Below, piece after piece: positions 1 to 9,017 of a stretch of DNA of 64,000 bases. The stretch is from the NCBI RefSeq assembly GCF_001625655.1, contig NZ_AUYB01000092.1:112318-176317 (forward strand), in the 5' to 3' direction. The stretch is from Pseudoalteromonas luteoviolacea DSM 6061. GTDB taxonomy: Bacteria; Pseudomonadota; Gammaproteobacteria; Enterobacterales; Alteromonadaceae. The translations under genes and the position numbers were made by a program. The notes beneath the pieces are model-generated. The model worked only from the letters and a program-made list of their open reading frames with translations, made no database searches and was not told the origin of the DNA. Numbering within the stretch: position 1 is the stretch's first letter; each line of letters begins with the position of its first letter.

Positions 1-1004
1 CCGCTGCAAATAATCAACCCAATAGTAGTTCTGATACGACCAATAGCGACACATCTACTGATACGTCTACCGACTCTAATACAGATCAAGGCACAGGGGA
101 CAACAGTGATTCGAGTGACAGTGGGGGTGATAACAATTCAAGTGATGATGACTCAAATGACACCGCGCAAGTAGTAGGTTCTACGGATGGTGTGTTATGT
201 GATTATTTGTACAATGAATTCAATGACTCAGCGTCAGTACAGGCGACGAGCAATGCTGATTGGAGCTGTGATAGTTCAGATCGTCAATTAACCGCGAATG
301 GGATACCAGACCATGCAACTGGTACTTTTCCAAATCAAGCAAACCCAAATACAATTAGCGAAAAAAATGTATCAGTAAGCTATACGTTAACACCAACTAA
401 AACGGACAGTACCACGACGTTAGGTGGGCCAAGTGGGGCCACAGGTTACGTGTTAAATGGAGTTAAAATTGACGCTAATACAGCGGGCTCATGCGATGAC
501 TCCGGCAATAGCTGTAGCTTGGTAGGTAACACAGGGAATTGGAGCATTGAAGCTTTAGGACAAACTAGCTTTGATTTTGGTACTGACGATAACAATGCTC
601 ATGTTCAACCTGATGGTTCTTATCACTACCATGGTATGCCTGAAGGGTTTATTGAGCTAAGAAGTGGCAATGAAGTTACGATGACCTTGATTGGCTGGGC
701 GGCTGATGGTTTTCCAATTTATGCGCGCTATGGTTACAGCGAGGCTGAGAATGCACAGTCAGAATTGAAAGTGATGACAGGCAGTTATCAGTTAGTTGAA
801 ACTGTCAGTAGTAACCGACCTTCAACATCTGTATACGCACTGGGTACGTTTGCGCAAGACTGGGAATATGTAGCTGGAAGTGGAGATCTAGACGAATGCA
901 ATGGTCGATTTGGTGTTACACCTGAATTTCCTCAAGGCATTTACCATTACTACGCAACTGATAGTTATCCATATTTTCAACGTTGTGTGAAAGGTGAACT
1001 GTAG
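1..1004 (+). CDS. YHYH-domain secreted protein, 5' end outside the window
   Basis: The reading frame is open from the first complete codon at position 3, so the gene starts upstream of the window; the GTG at 192 is not a credible start. The first 60 or so visible residues are a low-complexity Ser/Asp/Asn/Thr-rich linker, typical of a spacer after a signal peptide or lipobox. The folded part follows and carries the motif DGSYHYHGMPEGF (nt about 613-651), the hallmark of the YHYH family, with several paired cysteines suggesting an exported, disulphide-bonded protein. YHYH proteins have no well-defined activity. A small secreted EF-hand protein begins 27 bases downstream on the same strand and may be co-transcribed. 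Family call is firm; function is unknown. Confidence 0.8.
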   Translation, partial: AANNQPNSSSDTTNSDTSTDTSTDSNTDQGTGDNSDSSDSGGDNNSSDDDSNDTAQVVGSTDGVLCDYLYNEFNDSASVQATSNADWSCDSSDRQLTANGIPDHATGTFPNQANPNTISEKNVSVSYTLTPTKTDSTTTLGGPSGATGYVLNGVKIDANTAGSCDDSGNSCSLVGNTGNWSIEALGQTSFDFGTDDNNAHVQPDGSYHYHGMPEGFIELRSGNEVTMTLIGWAADGFPIYARYGYSEAENAQSELKVMTGSYQLVETVSSNRPSTSVYALGTFAQDWEYVAGSGDLDECNGRFGVTPEFPQGIYHYYATDSYPYFQRCVKGEL

Positions 1005-1030
1005 CTAAATCAGAGAATGAGGGGGGAGTT

Positions 1031-1549
1031 ATGATTTCAAAAATCATTGCAAGGGTAGTTATCGGCGCTATTTGGGTGTTTAGTTCGGCCTCTAGTGCCC
1101 ACTTAATGGTTGCCGAACATGGCACATTAAACTTTGACGATTCTGGCGCCTACTATATGGTCATTTCGGTGCCAGCTTTGAGCTTTGCTGAAGCTGACAT
1201 AGACAACAGCGGCTCGCTATCTGTAAGTGAGTTTAAAGCAAAAAAAGACCAGATTATTTTGGCTATTCTAGATAAGGTATGGATGACTCAAAATGAGCGT
1301 AAAAAACCACTGCAGGGCATTATGGTATCGCCACAAGTGGCCCATCATGGCAACCGGGATCATATCGACCAAATTGTGGTTATGGGTAAGTTTATAGATG
1401 TAGATCATAGGCAAAACCTGATGTTTCATAGCAGCTTATTTGGTTCAGATGGGGAGCAAAAGCTTGCTATAACAGCTAAATTCAAACGCCTAGGTATCAA
1501 ACAGAAATTTGTACTTACGCCACAGCAAATAAATGCCAAGGTATTTTAA
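1031..1549 (+). CDS. Secreted EF-hand protein
   Basis: The 172-residue protein starts at an ATG preceded by a GGGGGGAG Shine-Dalgarno. Residues 1-23 form a signal peptide (basic start, hydrophobic core, SSASSA before the likely cut). A canonical EF-hand loop, DIDNSGSLSVSEF, lies at about residues 56-68, so Ca2+ binding is likely. The rest has no motif I recognise; a His-rich patch (VAHHGNRDH) sits mid-protein. It follows the YHYH gene closely, so the two exported proteins are probably one transcription unit. Export and the EF-hand are seen directly; any role beyond calcium binding is unknown. Confidence 0.7.
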   Translation: MISKIIARVVIGAIWVFSSASSAHLMVAEHGTLNFDDSGAYYMVISVPALSFAEADIDNSGSLSVSEFKAKKDQIILAILDKVWMTQNERKKPLQGIMVSPQVAHHGNRDHIDQIVVMGKFIDVDHRQNLMFHSSLFGSDGEQKLAITAKFKRLGIKQKFVLTPQQINAKVF

Positions 1550-1711
1550 TCCCCTCTAGGCTTGAGCGCAGACAACCGGGTTTGCACTCAAGTCATATTT
1601 TCTGACCTTATTAAATCCTTCATATTGATGTCATTGTTAAATAACCATTTTGCAACATGCATTGTTTAAATTCTGGACTAGACCAGTTAAATTTATAAAA
1701 GGAAGCAATGT

Positions 1712-3871
1712 ATGACATCGAACTTTTCGTGGCTTAAAAAGCCTTTGAGCCTTAAGCCTTCGCAACGTTATTTTTTTGCCGGTGCGTTAACCATGCTCTC
1801 TTCGGCACAGACTATGGCGAGTAACCACTCTCTATTAATCGCTGTTGATGGTTTGCGAGGAGATGGCATTGAAAATTCAGTGACCCCAAACTTTGACAAG
1901 TTGATCCAAGGCACATGGGCTGAAGGCTACCAAGGCGCATTTGCCTTTTACGCGCAAACAATGAAAGATGCCGCACCAAATAGCGGGCCTAATCATGTAG
2001 GTATCATGACCGGAGTTACATCGAGTAAAAGTAGTGTTACAGGTAACTCAGATGTACACACCGGTCGGTACGACCAATACCCGCATTATCAATCTCTACT
2101 TGAAAGGCACAATAGCAAACTCAATACAGCATATTTGGTGACTTGGTCAACCGATATGCAAATTGCAAACAACGCAGATTTAAAAATAGACTCAAACGAC
2201 GCGGGCAATGTGGCAAATACGTTGGCAATTATCAATGGAACCTATCAGTCTAACGACTGGCCCCGTGGTACAACTCCGGATTCTATTTTTCTATTTTTAG
2301 ACGATGTGGATGCAGCAGGTCATGCATGTTGCTTTGCAGCTTCTGACACAGGTTACGTAGATGAAGTGGCTGATGTAGACAAGCAAATTGGCAGTATTCT
2401 CGCAGCAATCAAAGCGCGTCCTAATTTTGGCAATGAAAATTGGCAAATCGTTGTAACGTCAGATCATGGCGGAAGAGGTTCTTCTCATGGGATCCACGCG
2501 GCTGACAACTACACCATTCCGTTTTTAGTTGTTTCTAAGTCTGCCAAACAAGGCTACCTGACAGGTGTTCCAAAAAATTATGATGCTGCACCAACAGTAC
2601 TTGCACACCATGGCGTATCTGTACCAAGTAATATGGATGGTGTTGTGCGAGGAAACAGCGTGCAACAAAAAGCCCCAGAAGCCATCGAAACGGATTTAAT
2701 CACATACTTGCCATTTGAAGGTGACTTTCATGATAAATCTGGGAACCACCTTCATGCACACGTGGGTGGTGGTAGCCCTGAAGTTAATTCTGGCGGTAAA
2801 TTTGGTCGATTTGTAGCCATAAACGGTGATAAGGAGTTTTTAACACTAGGTAACCCCTCCGAGCTAGATTTTGCCCATGCTCGAGATTTTACGCTAATGA
2901 CTTGGTATCGTGTCAATGGAGATCAGCATGGTGATCCTGTGATAGTTGGGAATAAAAACTGGGATAGCGGCAGTAACAGAGGCACGTTGTTGCTTGCGAA
3001 CGAAGGCAATGGGGATGATGTAGGGATCAATATCGCGTCAACATCAGCCGACCGCAAAGACATCGACCCGATAGATTATACATTCAACGGTTGGTGGTTG
3101 TTGGTAGCAACGTTTGACCGTGATGGCAGCGCTACTTTGTACGCAGGAAGCCCGACTGGTGAGCTAAATATTATCTCTGGCAGTATCGAAGATGTGGGTG
3201 ATATTAGCTCGTCGCTTGACTGGAACATTGGACAAGATGGCACAGGTCGATACAAGTACAACTTAAAAGCAGATCTAGACGACTTTGCTGTGTGGGGGCG
3301 TGCATTATCAATAGACGAGGTACGGACGCTTTATAACGGTGGCGCGGGAACCGAAATTAATCGCATTTTAGGTAATGTATCAACAAAATATTTGACCGCA
3401 GAGTCAAATATCATAGCTGGGCAGGACTACTCAGTGATTATTACCACAGTGGTAGATGGTCAAACTTGCGGTCTGGAGTGGGACGCTACGCTTCGCAATC
3501 GAGAACGCAATGCAAAATGGGATTGTGCAGGACGCGCTGATCCTCTAACTTTGAAAGTGAATAAAGTAGAATCGTCGGGTGGTGTTAAGCGAGTTTCGGG
3601 TTATCTCGTCGCGCAAGGCGGGAAAGGTGCATTTGAATGGGATGCAGATATGGTTTCAAACGAGCGAAACGCTAAATTCGATGAAGGCACAAGTGGGGAT
3701 TATCTGACATTTACCTTATCGAATAGTGCAAATTCCAGCAAAATTAGTGCCATTGCATATGATAAAGAATGTGGTCTTGAATGGGATGCCGACCTAATTG
3801 GTGGTGAGCGAAATGCGAAGTTTGATTGTCGTCCACGTTACGACAGTTTTACTATTCAATTACTTGACTAG
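1712..3871 (+). CDS. Secreted alkaline-phosphatase-superfamily phosphodiesterase with LamG domain and C-terminal repeats
   Basis: The 719-residue protein has a signal peptide (about 1-36) and a Shine-Dalgarno (AAGGAAG). Residues 40-320 are a type I phosphodiesterase/nucleotide pyrophosphatase-like domain: LLIAVDGLRGDG carries the first metal-binding Asp (D46), LDDVDAAGH supplies Asp/His ligands, and TSDHGGRGSSHG the late metal site. Residues about 320-545 match a LamG/concanavalin-type lectin fold (LPFEGDFHDKSGNH, DFTLMTWYR, LDDFAVWGRALS). The last 140 residues hold three copies of a motif of the form (C)xxEWDAxxxxxERNAKxDx at residues 586, 640 and 687. The protein probably cleaves phosphodiester or phosphate-ester substrates outside the cytoplasm, with LamG or the repeats binding a glycan or surface. 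Substrate cannot be read from sequence. Confidence 0.8.
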   Translation: MTSNFSWLKKPLSLKPSQRYFFAGALTMLSSAQTMASNHSLLIAVDGLRGDGIENSVTPNFDKLIQGTWAEGYQGAFAFYAQTMKDAAPNSGPNHVGIMTGVTSSKSSVTGNSDVHTGRYDQYPHYQSLLERHNSKLNTAYLVTWSTDMQIANNADLKIDSNDAGNVANTLAIINGTYQSNDWPRGTTPDSIFLFLDDVDAAGHACCFAASDTGYVDEVADVDKQIGSILAAIKARPNFGNENWQIVVTSDHGGRGSSHGIHAADNYTIPFLVVSKSAKQGYLTGVPKNYDAAPTVLAHHGVSVPSNMDGVVRGNSVQQKAPEAIETDLITYLPFEGDFHDKSGNHLHAHVGGGSPEVNSGGKFGRFVAINGDKEFLTLGNPSELDFAHARDFTLMTWYRVNGDQHGDPVIVGNKNWDSGSNRGTLLLANEGNGDDVGINIASTSADRKDIDPIDYTFNGWWLLVATFDRDGSATLYAGSPTGELNIISGSIEDVGDISSSLDWNIGQDGTGRYKYNLKADLDDFAVWGRALSIDEVRTLYNGGAGTEINRILGNVSTKYLTAESNIIAGQDYSVIITTVVDGQTCGLEWDATLRNRERNAKWDCAGRADPLTLKVNKVESSGGVKRVSGYLVAQGGKGAFEWDADMVSNERNAKFDEGTSGDYLTFTLSNSANSSKISAIAYDKECGLEWDADLIGGERNAKFDCRPRYDSFTIQLLD

Positions 3872-3906
3872 GTGTGAAGTTTTGAAGCAATAAATTGAGT
3901 AAAAGA

Positions 3907-3940
3907 TAGACTCATTCACCAAGTTGAATGAGTCTATTTT
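3907..3940. terminator. Rho-independent terminator between convergent genes
   Basis: A perfect 12-bp stem, TAGACTCATTCA paired with TGAATGAGTCTA around a 6-base loop, is followed by TTTT on the plus strand and by a T-rich stretch on the minus strand. It lies between the convergent phosphodiesterase and hmp genes and probably serves both. Confidence 0.8.
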
Positions 3941-3950
3941 CATTTATAAT

Positions 3951-5114
3951 TTACAAGCTTTCGTGTGGGCCAAATACTTCATATAAAATGCGTGATTGAT
4001 CCACGCCCAGATCAATAAGCTGAGATTTTATAAAAGCCATAAACCCGCTTGGTCCGCAGAGGTAAAACTCGCCATCGTCAATGGGCAGTAGTGGTTTTAG
4101 TGAATTTAATTGCATAAGCCCACTGTGCTCATGCTGGGCATCGGCTTCAATCCAAGTATGCGTCTGCAGTTGCGGAAGCTGTGTTTTAAAGTTCTCAATA
4201 GACTGTGTAAATGCGCGTTCATTTTGATTGCGACAAGCATGTAAAAATAAACAAGGTGCTTGTGTATCTTGTTCAGCAAGCGTCTCTAGCATAGCCATCA
4301 TCGGCGTAATGCCAACACCGGCGCTCACCAGCACTTTTGGTGCTTGATTGGTTTGTAGCACAAAGTCTCCGGCTGGTGGGTAAGCGTCAACCTCGTCTCC
4401 TACCTCTAAAGTATGTAAGTGTGAAGAAATGAGTCCATCGGTTTTCACTGAAATGCGGTAATGATCTGATTTTGCACTCTGTGACAGCGAGTACTGTCTT
4501 ATTTGGCGATTGTCTTGCCCATCAACTTGGCATTCAATTGCAAGGTATTGACCCGGAGAGTACGTTGCTACCTGGCGACCATCTACAGGGGTTAAATACA
4601 AGCTTTTGATCACCTCTGATTCTTGCACAATCTTGGAGATTGCAAAGCGGCGTTTTCCGCGCCAACCGCCTAACTTTTGCTCACTTTGTTGATAAATACC
4701 TTCTTCTTGCGTAATAAATAAGTCTGCAAGAAAACCATATGCTTCGGCCCAAGCGGCGATGATTTCAGGGGTACATTCATTTGGGAACATTTCTTCCAAA
4801 GTTGCCAAAAGGTGAGTACCAACAATTGGATAGTGTTCAGGCAAAATATTCAAGCTGGCGTGTTTGTGGTTGATGCGGTTGATTGCTTCTGACAACACCG
4901 CAGGGTTGTCGATGTGGGTCGCATAAGCAGCTAATGCGCTAAACAGTGCAAACTGTTGTTTTCCAGATTTTTGATTGCTGACATTGAAAATGTTTAGCAG
5001 CTCTGGGTTGTGGCTAAACATGCGTTTGTAGAAGTGGTCAGTCACTTGTGTTCCTGCATTAGCAAGCAGAGGGATTGTATCCTTAACGAGTTTTATTGTT
5101 TGTGTTGATAGCAT
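3951..5114 (-). CDS. hmp: Flavohaemoglobin (nitric oxide dioxygenase)
   Basis: At 387 residues this is close to the usual family length. The N-terminal third is a globin with the proximal haem histidine region (NHKHASLNILPEHYPIVG). The FAD-binding reductase domain carries RQYSLS, and the C-terminal NAD(P)H domain carries VSAGVGITPMMAMLE and LCGPSGFM. It converts NO to nitrate in the cytoplasm using O2 and NAD(P)H. It is the last gene of a minus-strand operon (small membrane protein, nnrS, hmp), 14 bases behind nnrS with a GGAG ribosome site. The sigma-54 promoter with NorR sites ahead of the operon implies induction by NO. A shared terminator follows. Confidence 0.95.
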   Translation of the reverse strand: MLSTQTIKLVKDTIPLLANAGTQVTDHFYKRMFSHNPELLNIFNVSNQKSGKQQFALFSALAAYATHIDNPAVLSEAINRINHKHASLNILPEHYPIVGTHLLATLEEMFPNECTPEIIAAWAEAYGFLADLFITQEEGIYQQSEQKLGGWRGKRRFAISKIVQESEVIKSLYLTPVDGRQVATYSPGQYLAIECQVDGQDNRQIRQYSLSQSAKSDHYRISVKTDGLISSHLHTLEVGDEVDAYPPAGDFVLQTNQAPKVLVSAGVGITPMMAMLETLAEQDTQAPCLFLHACRNQNERAFTQSIENFKTQLPQLQTHTWIEADAQHEHSGLMQLNSLKPLLPIDDGEFYLCGPSGFMAFIKSQLIDLGVDQSRILYEVFGPHESL

Positions 5115-5128
5115 AGAAATTCTCCAAA

Positions 5129-6343
5129 TTAACCACGACGCCCATCAAGGCGTTTTTTCATTAAAATAGGGGTGTACACAGCGACAAAGATGACAAATGC
5201 AGCAATCCAAAGGAGTGCACTGGCAAGCCAACTGTGATGGGGGTTGATAAAAATTGGTAAAACACTGCGTGTGACAGCAGAAAGTGCGCAAAGCCCAAAT
5301 GCAATACTCATTAATGGGTGAGGGGTCAAAGGCCTTGCAGTATGACCAAGAGACACTCGGGCCATGATCGATAGTATCATCAGGCCCATAGCACCAATTG
5401 TGATAAGGTGTAATGCATCTTTGCCATACCATGGGAAATTCAAATACGAACCACCGAATCCAAGTAAGCCCAGTGCCATGAATACATAAGCGATAAATAA
5501 CGACCAAAGCAGTGGTCGCGTAAATACACCAGAGGTAAACCAATATACACAGCGCACAAGGTGTAAGATTGCTGTAAACACTAATACATAGCCGGGGTTT
5601 AGTTGGCTAGACAAAACATGATGAGAGAAAAAGCCACTAATTCCGACGACGGCTGACCAAAACAGTAGTTTATCTAACCTAGGTGTTTTTACTTGTTCAG
5701 CTAAGCTAAGTCCTCTTGCGATAAAAAATGGCACAACTCGACCAGCAATCACGCTGATAAGCAAGGTAAAACCTAAAATTGCCAAGTGAGAGAACACTTG
5801 TACAAGTTCGTAGCTATTCGTCTCTAATAGCCATATAAACACGATGTTGAAACTGGCCATGGCGCAAAGGATGATGACAAACTGGTAGTTGTTTTTACTT
5901 TTTGCTTTGAGCAAAATATTGGCAAAGTGACAAATTGCGAGTAACCAAAAAGTGGCTTGCAATAACGCTAAAAATATCAGTGATGTATCATTGAATAAAA
6001 ATACCAAACGAGCGCAAAACCACACGAGAGTCAAAAATAGTAGCCAGTTCCCACTGAGCGTAGGGATCCCAGTCCAATTTTGAGAAGCAGTAAGTAAAAA
6101 ACCAATTGCAACGGCGCTGGCAAAACCAAATAACATTTCGTGAGCATGCCAAAGCGTTGGGGCGATAGATAAATGCCAAGGCATTAAACCGCTGAGTACG
6201 AGAGTCCAAATAAGCATACTCAAAACAGCCCAAATACCCGCGAGTAAAAACATAGGTCTAAACCCAAGCATTAAAAAAGGCCAAGTTGAGGGCTTGAGAG
6301 GGTGAACGCTAGGAAGTGGTTGTTCTAACTGTATCAATGACAT
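5129..6343 (-). CDS. nnrS: NnrS family haem/copper membrane protein
   Basis: The 404-residue protein is almost entirely hydrophobic, with about 12 membrane segments, and carries the family's N-terminal LWHAHEMLFGFASA motif whose histidines are haem/metal ligand candidates, plus conserved HLITIGAMG and HTARPL motifs near the C terminus. NnrS proteins belong to nitrosative-stress responses and are thought to protect against NO damage. A near-perfect GGAGGT site lies 7 bases before the ATG, inside the end of the upstream 82-codon gene, so the two are translationally adjacent. Placement between that gene and hmp under a NorR-type promoter supports the role. Confidence 0.93.
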   Translation of the reverse strand: MSLIQLEQPLPSVHPLKPSTWPFLMLGFRPMFLLAGIWAVLSMLIWTLVLSGLMPWHLSIAPTLWHAHEMLFGFASAVAIGFLLTASQNWTGIPTLSGNWLLFLTLVWFCARLVFLFNDTSLIFLALLQATFWLLAICHFANILLKAKSKNNYQFVIILCAMASFNIVFIWLLETNSYELVQVFSHLAILGFTLLISVIAGRVVPFFIARGLSLAEQVKTPRLDKLLFWSAVVGISGFFSHHVLSSQLNPGYVLVFTAILHLVRCVYWFTSGVFTRPLLWSLFIAYVFMALGLLGFGGSYLNFPWYGKDALHLITIGAMGLMILSIMARVSLGHTARPLTPHPLMSIAFGLCALSAVTRSVLPIFINPHHSWLASALLWIAAFVIFVAVYTPILMKKRLDGRRG

Positions 6344-6592
6344 CTAACGCACCTCCATGCCTAAGTTGTATTGGCACAGACAGCGAATCACATAACTAAT
6401 TTTGAGCAAGGTGGCAAAGACCAAGCTGCTTATGTGTGCGGTGATTTGTGCCGGTAGAGTGAGTGCATTTGCGAGTGGGTAACTTGCAATAATTGCTAAT
6501 CCGAAACCAATTACGCTCAAAGCAAGAAAGTAATTAGCAAGGGTGAGAAGCTTGTTAAACGTGACTGAAAAATCAAGGCGTTGGATAGGCAT
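6344..6592 (-). CDS. Small membrane protein of the NO-detoxification operon
   Basis: The 82-residue protein (ATG at 6592; a TTG one codon earlier is also possible) has two clear hydrophobic segments, ALSVIGFGLAIIASYPLANAL-like and a second around HISSLVFATLLKISYVI. I recognise no named domain. It is the first gene after the sigma-54 promoter, about 40 bases from the -12 element, and its stop codon touches the nnrS start. Co-transcription with nnrS and hmp makes a membrane role in NO tolerance likely, but this is inference from context. Confidence 0.7.
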   Translation of the reverse strand: MPIQRLDFSVTFNKLLTLANYFLALSVIGFGLAIIASYPLANALTLPAQITAHISSLVFATLLKISYVIRCLCQYNLGMEVR

Positions 6593-6631
6593 CAAAAGTA
6601 ACTCACTATAAAAACACGATGATTTATTAAT

Positions 6632-6647
6632 GGCAGGAGTTGTGCCA
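6632..6647 (-). promoter_or_regulatory. Sigma-54 (-24/-12) promoter of the nnrS-hmp operon
   Basis: The minus strand reads TGGCACAACTCCTGCC, matching TGGCAC-N5-(T)TGC with GG and GC at the diagnostic spacing. It sits 37-52 bases ahead of the first gene of the operon. The adjacent norR gene encodes a sigma-54 activator with the GAFTGA loop, and NorR-type sites lie 54-123 bases upstream, where enhancer binding is expected. Confidence 0.88.
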
Positions 6648-6700
6648 ACTTTTTAGCTATTTAAAAACAATAACTTATGATTTTTTGGTTGTAATTTAGA

Positions 6701-6755
6701 GTCAAATAGACATAATTTAAATTGGGTTATTTAAACATTAAAGGGTCATTTTGAC
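6701..6755. promoter_or_regulatory. Three NorR-type enhancer sites (GT-N7-AC)
   Basis: Three matches to GT-N7-AC occur in the norR/nnrS intergenic region: GTCAAATAGAC (6701-6711), GTTATTTAAAC (6726-6736) and GTCATTTTGAC (6745-6755). The last matches the stronger core GTCA-N3-TGAC exactly. E. coli NorR is known to bind three such sites upstream of norV. Here they stand upstream of the sigma-54 promoter and the last touches the norR start codon, suggesting autoregulation of norR by occlusion. Confidence 0.8.
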
Positions 6756-8330
6756 ATGGATCAAAGGCGACTATCTCAACTACTGGCTTTAAACCATGAC
6801 TTGGCCATGGCGCTACCTAAATCAAATGAAGTAGAAATAAGCCTATACAGCCAAGCAGTTGTAAACGCATTGCAAACATGTATTAGTGCAGATGCAATTG
6901 TGGTTTTACAGGCACAGGGTGATGTGCTGATCCCACAGGCTTTTACAGGACTAGCCCCCGAAGTTATGGGCCGACGATTTAAGCTCTGCGACCACCCAAG
7001 GCTGGCAAGTATCGCGAAATCGCCCGATCAACCCGTGGTCTTTTCTTCTGATTGTGCATTAAGTGATCCCTATGATGGCATGTTACTGGCTGAGGATGGT
7101 GAGTTACCGGTGCATGCTTGCATGGGCTTTTCGTTGTACGAACAAGGTCTCTTGCTAGGGGTTGTCACTTTTGACAGTCTGACGCCCAATGCATTTGACG
7201 CCTACAGTCGCTCGTTGCTGACAATGATTCAATCTGCGGTGTGTGCGCATTTCAGCGCGGTGTTTAATACGCATAAACTGGCAAAACGCGCTCAATCCGG
7301 TTTGGCTATGTTGCATGAGCTAAGTCATCAATCACACACCATGATTGGTGAGTCAGTGCCTATGGAACGTCTAAAGTCAGATATTAATCTGGTTGCAAAC
7401 TCAGATTTAAGCGTGTTGATCCAAGGTGAAACAGGCACAGGTAAAGAGCTCGTCGCGAGACAGGTTCACAGTAACTCAAGTCGCTGCAATGCGCCTTTTG
7501 TGCAAGTTAACTGTGCCTCGCTGCCAGAAAACCTCGCAGAAAGCGAATTTTTTGGTCATCGTAAAGGGGCGTTTACTGGTGCGGAAAGCAATCGCGAAGG
7601 TAAGTTTTTAGTGGCTGATCAAGGCACCTTATTTTTGGATGAAATAGGTGAACTACCACTTCATATCCAAAGTAAGCTACTGCGTGCATTGCAAAGTGGA
7701 GAAATTCAGCCTGTGGGGAGTGATAAACCCCATCATGTTAATGTGCGCATCGTCGCAGCTACAAATCGCGACTTGCAAAAAGAGGTGGAAGAAGGGCGTT
7801 TTCGAGCTGACTTATACCACAGGTTAAGGGTATTCCCGTTGCAAGTACCGCCACTTAGAGAGCGAGCAACCGATATTGTCCCTCTAGCAGGTTATTTTGT
7901 TGAGCAGCTGCGCAAAAAATTAGGCGTTTCTCAATTGGTGATAGATAGCTCACTGCTCGCACAATTACAATCACATGATTGGCCAGGGAATGTGAGAGAG
8001 CTAGAGCATGTACTAAGTCGAGCAGCGCTTAAAGCAAAGCATGCAGATTGGCAAAAAGAAATCATAAAAATAATGCCATCTCACTGTGAGATCACATACG
8101 CAGAAAAAGATAGGAGTGCGAATTTAAGTCAACCTGCGCAGCCAAACCATGCCGACTTAAACTCTTTAAAAGATGCAACAGAGCAATTTCAAAAACAGCT
8201 TATTTTACAAAAGCTGAATAATGAAAATCTAAACTGGGCTGCCGCGGCGCGTTCTCTTGATATCGACCGTGCTAATTTAGTACGTTTGGCTAAGCGTTTA
8301 GGTATTGAAACCATCAAGAAAGTTAAGTAG
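6756..8330 (+). CDS. norR: NorR, nitric-oxide-responsive sigma-54 activator
   Basis: The 524 residues show the full NorR layout. An N-terminal GAF domain (about 1-180) senses NO through non-haem iron in characterised homologues. The central AAA+ domain has Walker A (GETGTGKE, about residue 225), the sigma-54 contact loop GAFTGA (about 271-276) and a DEIGELP Walker B. A C-terminal Fis-type helix-turn-helix ends the protein (NWAAAARSLDIDRANLVRLA). It is divergent from the nnrS-hmp operon. An AAAGGG ribosome site overlaps the third NorR-type operator. Confidence 0.95.
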   Translation: MDQRRLSQLLALNHDLAMALPKSNEVEISLYSQAVVNALQTCISADAIVVLQAQGDVLIPQAFTGLAPEVMGRRFKLCDHPRLASIAKSPDQPVVFSSDCALSDPYDGMLLAEDGELPVHACMGFSLYEQGLLLGVVTFDSLTPNAFDAYSRSLLTMIQSAVCAHFSAVFNTHKLAKRAQSGLAMLHELSHQSHTMIGESVPMERLKSDINLVANSDLSVLIQGETGTGKELVARQVHSNSSRCNAPFVQVNCASLPENLAESEFFGHRKGAFTGAESNREGKFLVADQGTLFLDEIGELPLHIQSKLLRALQSGEIQPVGSDKPHHVNVRIVAATNRDLQKEVEEGRFRADLYHRLRVFPLQVPPLRERATDIVPLAGYFVEQLRKKLGVSQLVIDSSLLAQLQSHDWPGNVRELEHVLSRAALKAKHADWQKEIIKIMPSHCEITYAEKDRSANLSQPAQPNHADLNSLKDATEQFQKQLILQKLNNENLNWAAAARSLDIDRANLVRLAKRLGIETIKKVK

Positions 8331-8543
8331 TGAAGATAGGTAATCGCAACAGTCAATTTAAAGTGGTAATAGAGACCGAAATTCAACTGTAATTGGCAAT
8401 GAAAATTGTTCTTAATTCTTTTATAAGTTATTTATTTTAAAAGGATATATAAACAAATTTGTTATTTTTATTTATTCTTGCGAAGCCTTTCATTTGGACT
8501 AGTGTTATAGAGCGTCTAACTGAATTTGCCACTAGGGGGCCCT

Positions 8544-9014
8544 ATGAAGGGTAGCAAGCAAGTAATTGTCACGTTGAATAAAATTTTGACACTCGAACTC
8601 ACTTCTATCAACCAGTACTTTTTGCATGCACGCATGTACAAAAATTGGGGGTTAGAGGAGTTGAACGAAAAGGCCTACAAGAAGTCGATTAAGGATATGA
8701 AGCAAGCCGATGATTTAATTGAGCGGATCTTGTTTCTAGAAGGCCTACCTAATCTACAACACCTCGAAAAGCTACGCATTGGTGAGCACACAGAAGAAAT
8801 GATGAGCTGTGACCTTGCATTTGAGCATGAGCAATTGCCAGCTCTGCGTGAAGCCATAGACTTGTGTGAAAAAGAGCAAGACTACGTAAGCAGAGAACTT
8901 CTCGAAGACATTCTAGAGTATGAAGAAGAGTATGTGGATTGGTTAGAAACACAAGAATTCTTAATCAAAAACACTGGCATTGAAAACTATCTTCAATCGC
9001 AGATGGAGGACTAA
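8544..9014 (+). CDS. bfr: Bacterioferritin, haem-binding subunit
   Basis: The ATG at 8544 gives the standard MKG start and 156 residues; an in-frame TTG at 8526 would add six residues that do not fit the family. It has the bacterioferritin helical pattern (INQYFLHARMYKNWG, IERILFLEGLPNLQ) and Met52, the inter-subunit haem ligand. Of the ferroxidase residues, E18, E94 and E127 remain, but E51 is Asp, H54 is Gln and H130 is Tyr, so the diiron centre is probably non-functional. It would provide haem for iron release in mixed 24-mers with the next gene's product. The two genes are 3 bases apart. Confidence 0.93.
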   Translation: MKGSKQVIVTLNKILTLELTSINQYFLHARMYKNWGLEELNEKAYKKSIKDMKQADDLIERILFLEGLPNLQHLEKLRIGEHTEEMMSCDLAFEHEQLPALREAIDLCEKEQDYVSRELLEDILEYEEEYVDWLETQEFLIKNTGIENYLQSQMED

Positions 9015-9017
9015 ATT

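Noticed and set aside
1673..1690. CTGG...CCAG palindrome upstream of the phosphodiesterase as a FadR site
   Set aside because: Spacing between half-sites is one base too long for FadR and no fatty-acid gene is nearby.
5145..5543. Long minus-strand frame inside nnrS
   Set aside because: Shadow frame of nnrS, which has clear membrane segments and motifs in its own frame.
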